This document shows, piece after piece, positions 57,701-63,610 of a DNA stretch of 64,000 nt. Source of the DNA: Archivesica marissinica (Eukaryota; Mollusca; Bivalvia; Venerida; Vesicomyidae). The notes under the pieces are model-generated. The model searched no databases, had not been told where the DNA came from, and was given only the letters and a program-made list of their open reading frames with translations. The position numbers and the translations under genes are program-made. Numbering within the stretch: position 1 is the stretch's first letter; the number at the start of each line of letters is the position of its first letter. Location of the stretch: positions 33,535,513-33,599,512 of the forward strand of contig CM026400.1 in NCBI GenBank assembly GCA_014843695.1. The letters run 5' to 3'.

Positions 57701-60700
57701 CTTGCTGGATCCCTTTTTTTTCACATTCTCTCCATCAGAAGCTGAGCTTGGTCCTGGCTGTTCATGATGACTTTCTCTATCTGCTACGCGTCTTACTCTT
57801 AGAGACTTTTCAGTATCTTTGTGTTTGTGCTTGTCCCTGATTTTCGTTGTCTCAGACACAAGTGGTTTTTCTTCTTTAAATGCCTTAGCTATCATAGAAT
57901 GAGTACCTTTATGACTATCAGAATGGACGTAATATTCTTCAGTTATCAAACTAATTCTCTTTTTTTCTGGTCTATCAGTAGCTCCACTAATATTCTTACT
58001 GTCAGACTTGTTAGCATCAGAAGCAGAGAAAGTAATTTCGCCTAAACAGGAATTCTCTTTGTTTGATGAAGCTAAATCATTTACATCAAAACCATTAATG
58101 CCAACAGATTCAAATTTAACTTCTTTCTCCAATTCTTCTTCAGAATCATCTTTGTCATTCATTTCAGCATTAGCATCAATGTCACCATTTTCAGCTTCTA
58201 ATGGCTTGTTTTCACATGAGATTTTTTCAAATACTATTGACGGATCATCCTGAATATTGTACTGTTTTCTAGACTTTGAAATCATTTTTTTGTCATACTT
58301 CTTTACGTCTTCAATACTGTCTAAATTTTGCATGTCACTTCCAGTGTCACTGTCTGTCATTATTATAATTTGTGGTTTATTTAGATGTTTCTTCTTTTTT
58401 CGTCTAGGACTACTATCTGGTGTTCTCCTCTTAACTGGACTTCTGTCTTTGGGTGAAGTTTTAATTATGGAATGCTTCTGGTGGTCTACAATTTGTTTAG
58501 TCTCCAATAAATCTTTCATTTTGTTTTTCCCAACACTAATTACATACTTCTTCTTGCACTTTGCTCTGAATTTTTTGGACTTTGCAACACATACTGGATC
58601 TTCGTCATCTGATGAACCTTCTTCATACTTTCGTTTACTTACTATTTTAGGACTTACATCTTCGTGCACCTCTTTTACTGTTTCGTCATCCTCAACGCCT
58701 GTTTTGGATTCACCTCTAAAATCCAGTGTGGTTTCCATGACCAATGGATCTTGACGTTCATCATCAACATCACTCTCGTCATCACTCTCACTTTGAGCAA
58801 CAGTTATTGCTTCACTACTATTTATGCTGACATTATCAGTCTTTTCCTGTTCCTTACCATCTTGATTTTCAATTTCAACAGTGTCTATTTTTGACTTACG
58901 ATGACTTACTTTCTCACCAGATTTACTATGCGTCGTTTTATCCGACATGATTTTGGAATAATGTGTATCATTTTCAACAATAACATCATCGTCCTTATTA
59001 TTTCTTTCATCGTTATCTACTATATGTGGAACAGTGGTACTACTTCCAAATACGTCTACATCAGAATACTTGTCTCGGTCCTTTTCTACTGTTGTGTTAA
59101 CTGTGTCTTTAGTCTTACTATCTGCTACACCATCTTCAATAATTTTGAGAGATTCACTGGAAGTGTTAAAGAGGTCTTGACTTTCATTCATTGAAACTGA
59201 AGAACAAATTGGAACAGGGCTATTTTGATCTGTATCAGAAACTTCATCAATATCCGATTCTGAAGAATCCATGCTTCTTATTTCAGCATGCTTTTCAATT
59301 GTGTTGTCTTTAGTACATTCTGGATCAATAATATCTTGGCTAGTATTATGGGTCAATAATTCATTTTCTTCAGTGGTAATTTCCAGAATGTTTTCATTCT
59401 TTTTATCATACTCCTGGGATTGGATGATGTTTTCAATATCCCTTGCAGTGTCAACAGCCTCATTATCAGTTTCATCTTCCGATGACGAAAACATATTCTG
59501 CTTCACATCATACATGTCTGTTCTATCACAATTGACTGCGGACTTATGAAATAATATTTCACTTGCATCACTTTGAGAATTTGAATCATCATCAACAATT
59601 TGCTTAGAATTTGTATCAGATAGATTCACGTCAGTTTCTCGGCCATTTATTGACTGTTCTCCACCAGCATACCCAATACAAGGTTCATGTTCATCTGATT
59701 CCTCACACTCACTATCCTTCCCTTCTCGTTTATTTCTTTTACCATGTTCATATGTCATCTCAGATTCTTCATCATCTGAAATAACATATTCCACATTTTC
59801 AGATTTAACATCAATTGCTCTATCGGAATCACCATTCCTTGAGTCTTTTTCTGAGTAATAACTTGCAACATCTATAATTACTACATCAGAATCACCATCA
59901 TTTGATGATTTTTCCGTATCACCACTTTGATCACCATCTTCTCTTGTATCATCTGCCACAATTTCATCACCTTTCCTTCGTTTGATAGAATTTCTCGCCT
60001 CATTTTCACTTTCACTACTTTCACGAGTTCTTTTATCATTATCCCTACCTTTACATTCCAATTCTTCAACAGCTTTATTTTCTTTCAGAATATTAAGAAA
60101 ATCCCTCAGATAGACAAAGAACCGTGATTTATTACTGACAATCTTTTCCTCAGTGCACAGCAAGTAGTTGGAAAACTCATCCGACTGTATATACTCCCGA
60201 TCACATTCGTGGAATCGTTTTTTTACAAGAATTAAGAGCTGTTTGGTGGAACTTCCCAGATACCCCTTACAGAACTGTATAAACTGAAAAAAGATCATCA
60301 TGAAATACAATGTATGGCTTAAGCTAGATGGTGATTTGGTAGATAATTGACTTTGTGGACTGCCCTTTGTATGTAACCTTCTGTCGATTGTGATAGAGCA
60401 AACGTAGAGATGGAAATGATAGAAAAGAAGCAGGCATGATAGAGGAAAGGTAGAGAGATGGTACATGATAGGGGAAAGGTACAGATGGTACATGATAGAG
60501 GGATGGTACATGATAGGGGAAAGGTACAGATGGTACATGATAGAGGAGAAGCAGGCATGATAGAGGGATGGTACATGATAGGGGAAAGGTACAGATGGTA
60601 CATGATAGAGGAGAAGCAGGCATGATAGAGGGATGGTACATGATAGGGGAAAGGTACAGATGGTACATGATAGAGGAGATGCAGGCATGATAGGGGAAAG

Positions 60701-62448
60701 GTAGAGATGATACATGGTAGAGGAATGGTAGAGATGGTACATGATAGAGGAGATGAAGGCGTGGTAGAGAGATGGTACATGATAGAGGAATGGTAGATGG
60801 TACATGATAGAGGAGCAGGCATGATAGGGGAAAGGTAGAGATGGTACATGATAGAGGAATGGTAGAAATGGTACATGATAGAGGAATGGTAGAGATGGTA
60901 CATGATATGGGAAAGGTAGAGATGGTACATGATAGAGGAATGGTAGAGATGGTACATGATAGAGGAGATGCAGGCATGGTAGAGAGATGGTACATGATAG
61001 AGGAATGGTAGAGATGGTACATGATAGAGGAGAAGCAGGCATGATGGGGAGAACTAGACATGATGCAGTCAGAAGAGTCTTATTACTATTATTATACAAT
61101 GCAACAATAATCAGAGACAGACTGGTCCCAATGAATACTTCAAGTTCAGGAATTGGGGTGACTTGCACGAAACTGACAGTGAGGACATTTTCTTAATGAT
61201 TATTATATATAAGGACAGACCATTTATTTAGTGAGAATGAATGGTAAGCCGCAAGACAATCATAAATATTCAGTCAGTTAATACGTTGAAGAATGACAAA
61301 ATAATCTTGAAATAAAGTTTCTATTTCTGAAATTAAAGAACTGCACATTTGTATTAAGCCAGTTTCCACGCTTGTGATAGCCCTTAATTCATCTGCTCAC
61401 AAGTCTGATCATGCTTCAAATGGTGAACATTCAAAATTGTCTTTGAAATTATGCCCATTTCAAAGATGCAAAAATGTAGACATGCATGCAACACACACTT
61501 TGATTTAATCTTCACATTAAAGCTCATTGCAACATACCTTTTCAGGTTCCTCCATCTATCATTTCCCCTATCTTCCGAGTCAATCTCAACTTCAACTTTC
61601 TAATTTAATTACTATGTGTATTTCTATCAGCTTAATAATCTCGTTATATTATTGATATTGTAATTTACAGTTCATGATTAATAATTTAAAGCAGCATTAC
61701 ATCGTAATAAAGGATGTTTTGGGTAAAATATAAATACTAATGTGTGTGTGTTTACAAAAATCTAAATAGTTGCTCAGAAACGATAAAATTCCAATAGATT
61801 TAAACCTTCGTATACGCGAATTTGTTTATCAACACACGAAATGTAAACACGCACAGCGCGCATGCGTGAAACAACAGAGGATGTAGATCTATATATCTTC
61901 CTCTAATGTCGAACCGCTCGCGGGGATGTAGAAATGTCCCTAAAAGACTTAGCTAACAGAGGTATGAATCAACATATCAAGTAATTTAATTTAAAAAAAC
62001 GTGGGACGCATTCCGAATGAAAACAAGTGCGGACGATCGACTCGGAAAGTCCTACTTTCGGTTTCGAGTTTGTTTTATCGCAAAAAAACACTGTTTACCA
62101 AATGAACATAAGCATACAAAGTATAATGTTAGAATATGTAGCAGCATTGCTACCCATACGTAAAAATTGAATTTTTCAAATATATTTTATTTCATACGAT
62201 GTAATGCTGCTTTAATATATACTTATCTTTTTCAAATTGTAATTAATAGTTCAGACACGATTAAAACGCCGTCATACCGTAATTACAATATGTATCTAAT
62301 TATAAGAGAAGACCTCTAAGCTATAGCTTTCAGTTCTAATCCTTTTTCATACATGTATGTAAATATGTGTGTAAATCGTACATATGTATATCATTGTTTG
62401 AAATAAACTATGTTTAAACTAACATACCTTTTCAAAATGTAGGTCCAT
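30686..62448 (-). CDS. DAXX: Giant DAXX-like histone H3.3 chaperone, nine coding exons, about 2,421 aa
   Basis: Coding exons (minus): 62448-62428, 60283-57671, 56382-56269, 54835-54757, 51623-51497, 49055-48930, 46846-46759, 42822-42573, 34533-30686. Every junction is GT-AG and phases agree throughout. Residues 1-85 match the DAXX helical bundle (LHFEKFIQFCK, DEFSNYLLCTEEKI, RFFVYLRDFLNILK). Residues 865-1070 match the histone-binding domain: KQIRKLEMLLE, RELDIEELD, SDYILEDKLQKK, KLCELHKALKTTGR, GTRYPDVNRKIEKFLNK, AFTDVGNQLQRRR, DDPALYDPEL, EKYAALQ. A poly-Asp tract follows, and the end is IIVLSDSD, identical to human. DAXX deposits H3.3 with ATRX and binds SUMO in nuclear bodies; those roles are inferred from family. 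Two regions have no vertebrate counterpart: about 780 acidic residues between bundle and histone domain, and the 1,281-residue last exon. Family assignment is very secure; start exon less so. Confidence 0.95.
31116..31680 (-). repeat. DAXX: In-frame coding minisatellite, 27-bp unit (9 aa), about 20 copies
   Basis: Unit encodes DEPGSERAG with variants DEPGSERDV and GEPGSERAR. The period is a multiple of three, so copy-number changes keep the frame. Plus-strand core is cctctctgatcctggttcat. Confidence 0.95.
34675..34894 (+). mobile_element. SINE family 2 in DAXX intron 9
   Basis: Head agaagtcgtgatagtgcagt, B box damaged (gagttcacgccccgc), tail taaaattaaatttgtataaa. No clear target duplication. 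Confidence 0.8.
35086..35344 (-). mobile_element. SINE family 1, full length
   Basis: Minus-strand copy from ttatatttcgggtttgacgc to the head, with intact B box gcggggctcgaacccgtgac (plus orientation). Confidence 0.9.
35469..35699 (-). mobile_element. SINE family 1, internally deleted
   Basis: Lacks the tttacttaacaacacctttc block after gccggcgggcag. Flanked by aaagaacaaatc on both sides (about 35452-35463 and 35702-35713), so it is an independent insertion of a shorter master. Confidence 0.9.
35714..36250. other. DAXX intron 9 sequence without recognised feature
   Basis: Contains an imperfect inverted repeat (tggttcgtcgttctgatgcg against cgacgaatcaaaactgcaaacc) around 35880-35975. No coding signal. 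Confidence 0.4.
36255..37056 (-). mobile_element. TTAA MITE (piggyBac-like), copy 5, split by a second MITE
   Basis: ccctttcaacaccac ... ttgaatggg between TTAA at 36251-36254 and 37057-37060. It is interrupted at a central TTAA by the element at 36405-36994. Confidence 0.92.
36405..36994. mobile_element. Second TTAA-targeting MITE family (agcagcattacatc ends), nested
   Basis: Inverted ends agcagcattacatc and gatgtaatgctgct, 590 bp, flanked by TTAA at 36401-36404 and 36995-36998. Uninterrupted copies of the host MITE read cttattaatttattggtc with one TTAA, so the duplication is shown directly. Another copy: 61690-62211. Confidence 0.93.
37071..37305 (-). mobile_element. SINE family 1 inserted at the edge of MITE copy 5
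   Basis: Flanked by ttgaatgggttaa on both sides (37048-37060 and 37306-37318), so its target duplication copied the MITE end. It lacks the cagcggttaaccagtacttg block. Confidence 0.9.
37477..37650. mobile_element. Palindromic MITE-like repeat
   Basis: Ends acagttaaacctgtcttaag and acaggtttgactgtat. It interrupts a degenerate relative of the hAT-like MITE (tagggatggcaatgaatgat at 37413). Confidence 0.75.
37761..39190 (+). mobile_element. Tc1/mariner-type DNA transposon (dead)
   Basis: Inverted ends about 33 bp: tatactgaaaggataaagaa at the left and ttctctatcctttcagtata at the right, with the inner gcagggtaa block also shared. TA/TATA flanks fit Tc1 insertion. It encloses a broken transposase on the plus strand. 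Confidence 0.92.
37995..38983 (+). pseudogene. Tc1-like transposase, frameshifted
   Basis: Helix-turn-helix part EVQRGQAIALLMQQ, FGVNVSTIECLVRRL, PRVTSRRQDRAIRLAHMRN lies in one frame; the catalytic part VFFTDESRFTLF, SVMVCGGISHG lies in another; HDNARPHV, WPPYSPDLSPIEHLWDELD in a third. All three acidic catalytic positions are visible but in different frames. Near 38912 a one-base loss makes ...RRINAL stop early, while NSMHRRIRAVSDARGGH continues in another frame. It would cut and paste the element if intact; it is not. Confidence 0.93.
39227..39366. mobile_element. Palindromic MITE-like repeat, short copy
   Basis: Contains cacctctattaagcagccag and ggctgcttaagacaggtttg plus actgta, same family as 9221-9399. 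Confidence 0.75.
39367..39789. other. DAXX intron 9 sequence without recognised feature
   Basis: Two copies of a 25-bp aattttttaaaaaaacatga block near 39398-39438; otherwise no feature. Confidence 0.4.
39790..40197. repeat. About 40-bp minisatellite, ten units
   Basis: Unit contains tgatgtgacctcacttcccg and ccgggaccagacaattgatt. It is directly continued by the next array. Confidence 0.95.
40198..41325. repeat. About 37-bp minisatellite, some 30 units
   Basis: Unit contains ccctggatttgtggtgcggt and ctccctaccagaccagac, with gcggtctc and gtgatctc variants. Long open frames (FVVRSPYQTRPWICG-type) cross it but are repeat translations without splice or homology support. Confidence 0.95.
41326..41699. 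other. DAXX intron 9 sequence without recognised feature
   Basis: A scrap of the TTAA MITE (caattcaacaccgagtaact) is at about 41660-41698; otherwise nothing. Confidence 0.4.
41704..41978 (+). mobile_element. TTAA MITE (piggyBac-like), copy 6, rearranged centre
   Basis: cccattcaacacccagt ... ttgaaaaggg between TTAA at 41700-41703 and 41979-41982. The hairpin centre is replaced by about 100 bp of other sequence. Confidence 0.82.
41998..42145 (+). mobile_element. SINE family 2, 5'-truncated
   Basis: Starts tagccgttacgattgtgccc, ends acaatcgagcataaataaat. Confidence 0.75.
42235..42450 (+). repeat. Two-copy ~100-bp repeat with inner 20-bp units
   Basis: tgctttagtgattacactac occurs at 42241 and 42337; each is followed by two or three copies of actataaatagtaacaaaat. 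Confidence 0.88.
42573..42822 (-). CDS. DAXX: DAXX exon 9: end of histone-binding domain and poly-Asp tract
   Basis: Phase-0 start VVEKYAALQYQVGDKT (human ...VISKYAMLQ), then about 18 Asp, then GIDDLDQISGVDNSDSE and SWESSPCLEI. Donor gtgatt at 42572 leaves one base that forms Glu with exon 10. The acidic run is in the same place as the acidic region of vertebrate DAXX. Confidence 0.92.
42718..42776 (-). repeat. DAXX: GAT trinucleotide repeat coding for poly-Asp
   Basis: About 17 consecutive atc/gtc triplets on the plus strand, nearly pure, inside DAXX exon 9. Confidence 0.95.
42972..43165. mobile_element. CAGGG-type element fragments, two tandem left ends
   Basis: gcagggttcattctaggaca at 42972 and gcagggttcattctaggtca at 43120, each followed by atttttggga. 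Right ends are absent; the 55-bp array follows. Confidence 0.7.
43170..46415. repeat. 55-bp satellite, about 59 copies, in DAXX intron 8
   Basis: Unit contains ctcatagaagcacctcttga and cggcattaccaatacgacat. Three variant positions (ctaga/cttga, taccac/tacgac, attaacc/attgacc) are arranged in blocks along the array, showing block duplication. No stop-free coding meaning. Confidence 0.97.
46759..46846 (-). CDS. DAXX: DAXX exon 8
   Basis: Encodes (S)LYDDPALYDPELKKKLDA then NKKSAKHNMEK, matching human VDPALSDPVLARRLREN. Acceptor tttcag; donor gtaagt at 46758. The first 24 coding bases plus the acceptor are the unit of the adjoining minisatellite. Confidence 0.93.
46836..47175 (-). repeat. Minisatellite made of the exon 8 acceptor and exon start
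   Basis: Ten intronic units of 31-35 bp, each with (minus strand) tttcagtctctatgatgatc followed by cggcgttgtatg, the same bases as the real junction at 46846/46847. Some carry caccatag or aatcataaag changes. Pairs of units repeat as larger blocks of about 100 bp. Confidence 0.95.
47355..48785. repeat. 29- then 32-bp minisatellite in DAXX intron 7
   Basis: From 47355 to 47760 the unit is 29 bp (aatccacgacacctcggaaa); from there to 48770 it is 32 bp (aatccactacacctcctagg). The 3-bp insertion that changed the period swept one half only. Confidence 0.96.
48786..48870 (-). repeat. SINE family 4 fragment
   Basis: ccatctgaaagattgttaat and gaacctgcgatccctgg match the copy at 55220-55378. Confidence 0.65.
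48930..49055 (-). CDS. DAXX: DAXX exon 7
   Basis: Encodes (R)SREINDLAREAFTDVGNQ, LQRRRQKDFVSTFHQPGAE and VNPF, matching human MAQDAFRDVGIRLQERRHLD. Acceptor attatttgtag; donor gtacat at 48929. Confidence 0.94.
49110..49855. other. DAXX intron 6 sequence with minor repeats
   Basis: Short ttcaaggagtttt repeats at 49180-49260 and a two-copy block, aacgaggctctgtgagggtg, at about 49598 and 49680. No gene. Confidence 0.5.
49856..51510 (-). repeat. 22-bp minisatellite made of the exon 6 donor site
   Basis: About 74 units. On the minus strand each reads ataactgcatgtcaggtgag plus two bases (or a 24-bp variant with gcatcacgcag). The true junction at 51497/51496 is ctgcatctcag|gtgagata, so the unit joins the last 11 exon bases to the first 11 intron bases. 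Essentially every unit keeps CAG|GTGAG. Confidence 0.96.
51497..51623 (-). CDS. DAXX: DAXX exon 6
   Basis: Encodes (G)TRYPDVNRKIEKFLNKK, KVFPDYHDVRNVIIN and VNKDKRLHL; human has GTRYPEVNRRIERLINK and FPDYGDV. Acceptor ctgatattttag; donor gtgaga at 51496, the first of about 75 near-identical donors. Confidence 0.95.
51778..52472. mobile_element. CAGGG...CCCTG element carrying a nested element
   Basis: Left cagggttcattctaggtcag, right ctaaactgatccctg. The centre is interrupted at 51882-52265. Intact orientation-flipped copy: 57059-57361. Confidence 0.85.
51882..52265. mobile_element. Nested DNA element with 5-bp target duplication
   Basis: Ends caggcctcgacaaat and atttgtcgagccccg are inverted. 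The host element reads gcacagtac on the left and agtacaacc on the right; the intact copy at 57240-57260 has cacagtacaacc once, so agtac was duplicated. Ends and the inner ctcgtcc/cttgtcc motif resemble the element at 14996-16472. Confidence 0.87.
52552..52872 (-). mobile_element. SINE family 1, with an extra partial head
   Basis: One copy runs 52552-52796 to its head; the next 75 bp (52797-52872) repeat the head alone, from tgtgaccatcagtgatgatt to cacggaggcggac. Confidence 0.85.
52963..54067 (+). repeat. 65-bp satellite derived from a SINE end, 17 copies
   Basis: Unit contains gtttaacgtcgcacaaacag, catacggcgactctccagct and attattggtggaggaa. These are the end motifs of SINE family 3 seen singly at 20700-20790. 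Copies are nearly identical (a few ggtc/aggtc and gcta/gcaa changes). The last unit continues into SINE body, gaccctgggtgctc. Confidence 0.94.
54211..54478. mobile_element. MITE-like element, ggttccc family, complete
   Basis: Inverted ends cagggttccc and gggaaccctg, 268 bp, inner motifs ggtcgccaatagcgcc and ggcgacagaagtggcgc. No coding capacity. Relatives at 8815-9005 and 29287-29493. Confidence 0.8.
54480..54756. other. DAXX intron 5 sequence without recognised feature
   Basis: Unique, AT-rich; nothing recognised. Confidence 0.4.
54757..54835 (-). CDS. DAXX: DAXX exon 5
   Basis: Encodes VWDKLCELHKALKTTGRP and TEKYFKYV plus one base. Human has GRLCELKDCSSLTGR. Of two possible donors, the one at 54756 (gtgtgt) is chosen because it restores the conserved YxGTRYP across the junction and the correct phase. 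Confidence 0.9.
54840..55219. other. DAXX intron 4 sequence without recognised feature
   Basis: No repeat or coding signal except a short poly-G (55158-55168). Confidence 0.4.
55220..55378 (-). mobile_element. SINE family 4, best copy
   Basis: Minus-strand tRNA-like head ggatctgtagtccagtggtt and B box gcaggttcgatcccccatct, then body ctgaccataataacattaac and tail near cgtgcacgtaaaagaa. No target duplication identified. Confidence 0.75.
55380..55925. other. DAXX intron 4 sequence without recognised feature
   Basis: Nothing recognised apart from an inverted pair near 55811-55882 (cactcttcaagttgcaat against attgcaactcaaggagtg). Confidence 0.45.
55926..56268 (-). repeat. Tandem partial copies of DAXX exon 4 (three, 109-bp period)
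   Basis: Below the exon 4 donor, three degraded copies of its second half follow, at about 56160-56250, 56051-56140 and 55911-55990. The nearest encodes ELNMEELDGEISDYILED then KLQKKFMT and ends at a donor-like gtatgt; the next shares this up to YILED and then diverges. Each unit also carries the start of intron 4 (gtacaagttatatcaccgag). Confidence 0.9.
56269..56382 (-). CDS. DAXX: DAXX exon 4: H3.3-recognition part of the histone-binding domain
   Basis: Encodes SIRNKIENVRTRELDIEELD then SDISDYILEDKLQKKFMK (residues 879-916), aligning without gaps to human from ALYVAEIRRLQEKELD to LKRK. Tyr904 and Glu907 (YILE) occupy the places of human Tyr222 and Glu225, known to read Gly90 of H3.3. Acceptor gtgtaattacag; donor gtaagt at 56268. 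Confidence 0.95.
56599..56844 (-). mobile_element. SINE family 1, full length
   Basis: Minus-strand copy; gtatacatgt duplication flanks it (about 56581-56590 and 56847-56856). A short deletion removes part of cacggcctgagc before the B box. Confidence 0.9.
57059..57361. mobile_element. CAGGG...CCCTG element, intact copy
   Basis: Inverted-type ends cagggatcagtttagagggc and cctagaatgaaccctg; flanks atacattg and ttacatgg suggest an imperfect 8-bp duplication. It supplies the empty-site sequence for the nested element at 51882-52265. Confidence 0.85.
57671..60283 (-). CDS. DAXX: DAXX exon 3: helical bundle plus long acidic SIM-bearing insert
   Basis: 871 codons, phase 0 at both ends. Acceptor gatcttttttcag; donor gtatac at 57670. 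It begins FIQFCKGYLGSSTKQLLILV and contains the rest of the bundle to about residue 90. Then come about 770 disordered, acidic residues with SUMO-interaction-like DVVIIDVAS, EYVISDDEE, DVIVENDT and IIIMTDSDTGSD, and basic nuclear-signal-like SIKRRKGDE and SPRRKKKKHLNK. The last residues KQIRKLEMLLE open the histone-binding domain. The frame continues upstream of 60283 into a minisatellite; the acceptor and the homology break show that part is intron. Confidence 0.94.
60395..61060. repeat. Minisatellite, 15-27-bp units, DAXX intron 2
   Basis: Units from ggtacatgatagaggaatgg, tagagat, ggagaagcaggcatgataga and ggggaaaggtacagat in mixed order. All three frames on the minus strand are open and give serine/proline/isoleucine-rich repeats, without homology. 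Confidence 0.93.
61537..61560 (-). other. Possible alternative DAXX start exon
   Basis: Minus strand gatag|ATGGAGGAACCTGAAAAG|gtatgt would give MEEPEK in phase 0 with exon 3. Its GAAAAG|gtatgtt donor equals that of the preferred exon at 62428. It has a good start context but aligns worse to DAXX. Confidence 0.3.
61690..62211. mobile_element. Second TTAA-targeting MITE family, copy 2
   Basis: Ends agcagcattacatcg and cgatgtaatgctgct, TTAA at 61686-61689 and 62212-62215, 522 bp; inverted relative to the copy at 36405-36994. DAXX intron 2. Confidence 0.92.
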
Positions 62449-62510
62449 AATTGTCAACTGAATTTCACCGTCATCACATTGCGTGTTATCTGTTTCGCAA
62501 GTTTAGAAAA
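62428..62510 (-). CDS. DAXX: DAXX exon 2: first coding exon (MDLHFEK)
   Basis: Acceptor ctgttttcttcttcag ends at 62511. An in-frame TAA lies at the exon start, so translation cannot enter from upstream. ATG at 62448 has A at -3 and G at +4. MDLHFEK joins FIQFCK to match human KLFEEFLELCK at the start of the helical bundle. Donor gtatgt at 62427. The N-terminal SIM and linker of human DAXX (about 50 aa) are absent. Confidence 0.82.
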
Positions 62511-62591
62511 CTGAAGAAGAAAACAGTTTTATTTTACGTACTAGTAAATCTAATCAAATCTTTTTAATAATTTGTTCAACTTCACGCTTAA

Positions 62592-62828
62592 CCCATTCAA
62601 CACCAAGTAACTCACATGGACTGGTCAATGATATTTTTAGACCAATAAATTAATAACAAAATTACAAAAATTTGGATCAGTTCATTTATCAAAATGGGTA
62701 ATTATGTCTAAAAATAGTCACATCACTGGCAAAAAGTGCAGATCCTGATGAGACGGCTCATCACGAGCCGGCTCATCTGGATCTACACTTTTTGTAAGCC
62801 TATTTAGAGGTCTGTGGTGTTGAAAGGG
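62592..62828 (+). mobile_element. TTAA MITE (piggyBac-like), copy 7
   Basis: cccattcaacaccaag ... ttgaaaggg, TTAA at 62588-62591 and 62829-62832; hairpin cggctcatcacgagccggct. It lies in the first DAXX intron, about 80 bp from exon 2. Confidence 0.92.
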
Positions 62829-62832
62829 TTAA

Positions 62833-63163
62833 ATGTATCTTCACATACTGTACTGGGCCTGACCTTGGCACAAAAAAGATTAGCGATGTCACGATATAGC
62901 GCCAATATGTTGCCAAAATATTTTGAATAGCGATATGAAATTAACATAGATACCGGTTTTCATATTTTCCATTTTCGTGACGCTATCGGTCATTTTATGG
63001 TTTGTTCGGTTCCAAAAAATTGTTATTTCCAAACTAAAAATCAAACAAATCATCATATTGGTAATATTAGTGATACTACGAGTCAAACACAGGGATTCGG
63101 CACGTTTGGGGGTACTAGTATATATATTTAAGTACAGGGATTCTACTCTGTGGGATGTCAGAT
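62833..63163. other. DAXX intron 1 sequence without recognised feature
   Basis: AT-rich; nothing recognised before the inverted repeat arm. Confidence 0.4.
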
Positions 63164-63436
63164 TTCGCATCGATCAGTAAAATGGCCCTATCTGAAACAA
63201 TTGTGTACAAAGCTGTCCAAATATAACGCCTATCCCGAGTCTTTATATTGTTCTTCAAATAAAACACAACTTTAAGCTGCATGCATGTATACTTTGCAAA
63301 CAATTGCCACATACATTGGCCATAGCAGGTCGTATTTCCATACTAGGACACGGGTTCTGTCAGCAACAAAAAAAAATCTTCGACGGGAGAGTTTTAACTG
63401 TGAATAACATTATCAATAAAATGTGTTTCCACTAAC

Positions 63437-63540
63437 CTGTATGTTTATTCGGCAAAAATGTACGTCAAAAAGAGATTTCGTAGCATTTTCAATTTGTTTT
63501 GAAAAATTCTAAAGCGGCGCAATTCCCGTTGAAACGAGCG
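63437..63540 (-). ncRNA. DAXX: Probable noncoding first exon of DAXX (5'UTR)
   Basis: Minus-strand donor catacag|gttagt at 63437/63436 would splice to exon 2. The start is not defined; a CCAAT box (minus, 63550-63546) sits just upstream. It is entered as ncRNA only because no UTR type exists. Confidence 0.5.
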
Positions 63541-63610
63541 TTCTGATTGGATTATGATTGTTCTTCATATATAAAAAAACATCTTGTTACATTCTAATAA
63601 TCCAATCAGA
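63541..63610. promoter_or_regulatory. Candidate bidirectional promoter at the centre of the inverted repeat
   Basis: Two CCAAT boxes face outward (minus strand 63550-63546; plus strand 63602-63606) in identical context ctgattggatt. The 42-bp spacer holds a TATA-like catatataaaa at 63567-63577. Function is inferred from symmetry and from the position upstream of the proposed first exon. Confidence 0.5.

Noticed and set aside
57656..61168. One 1,170-codon open frame starting at 61168
   Set aside because: Its first ~290 codons translate a minisatellite (CTISTIPLSCTI-type). A clear acceptor (cttttttcag) and the start of DAXX similarity are at 60283, so the true exon begins there.
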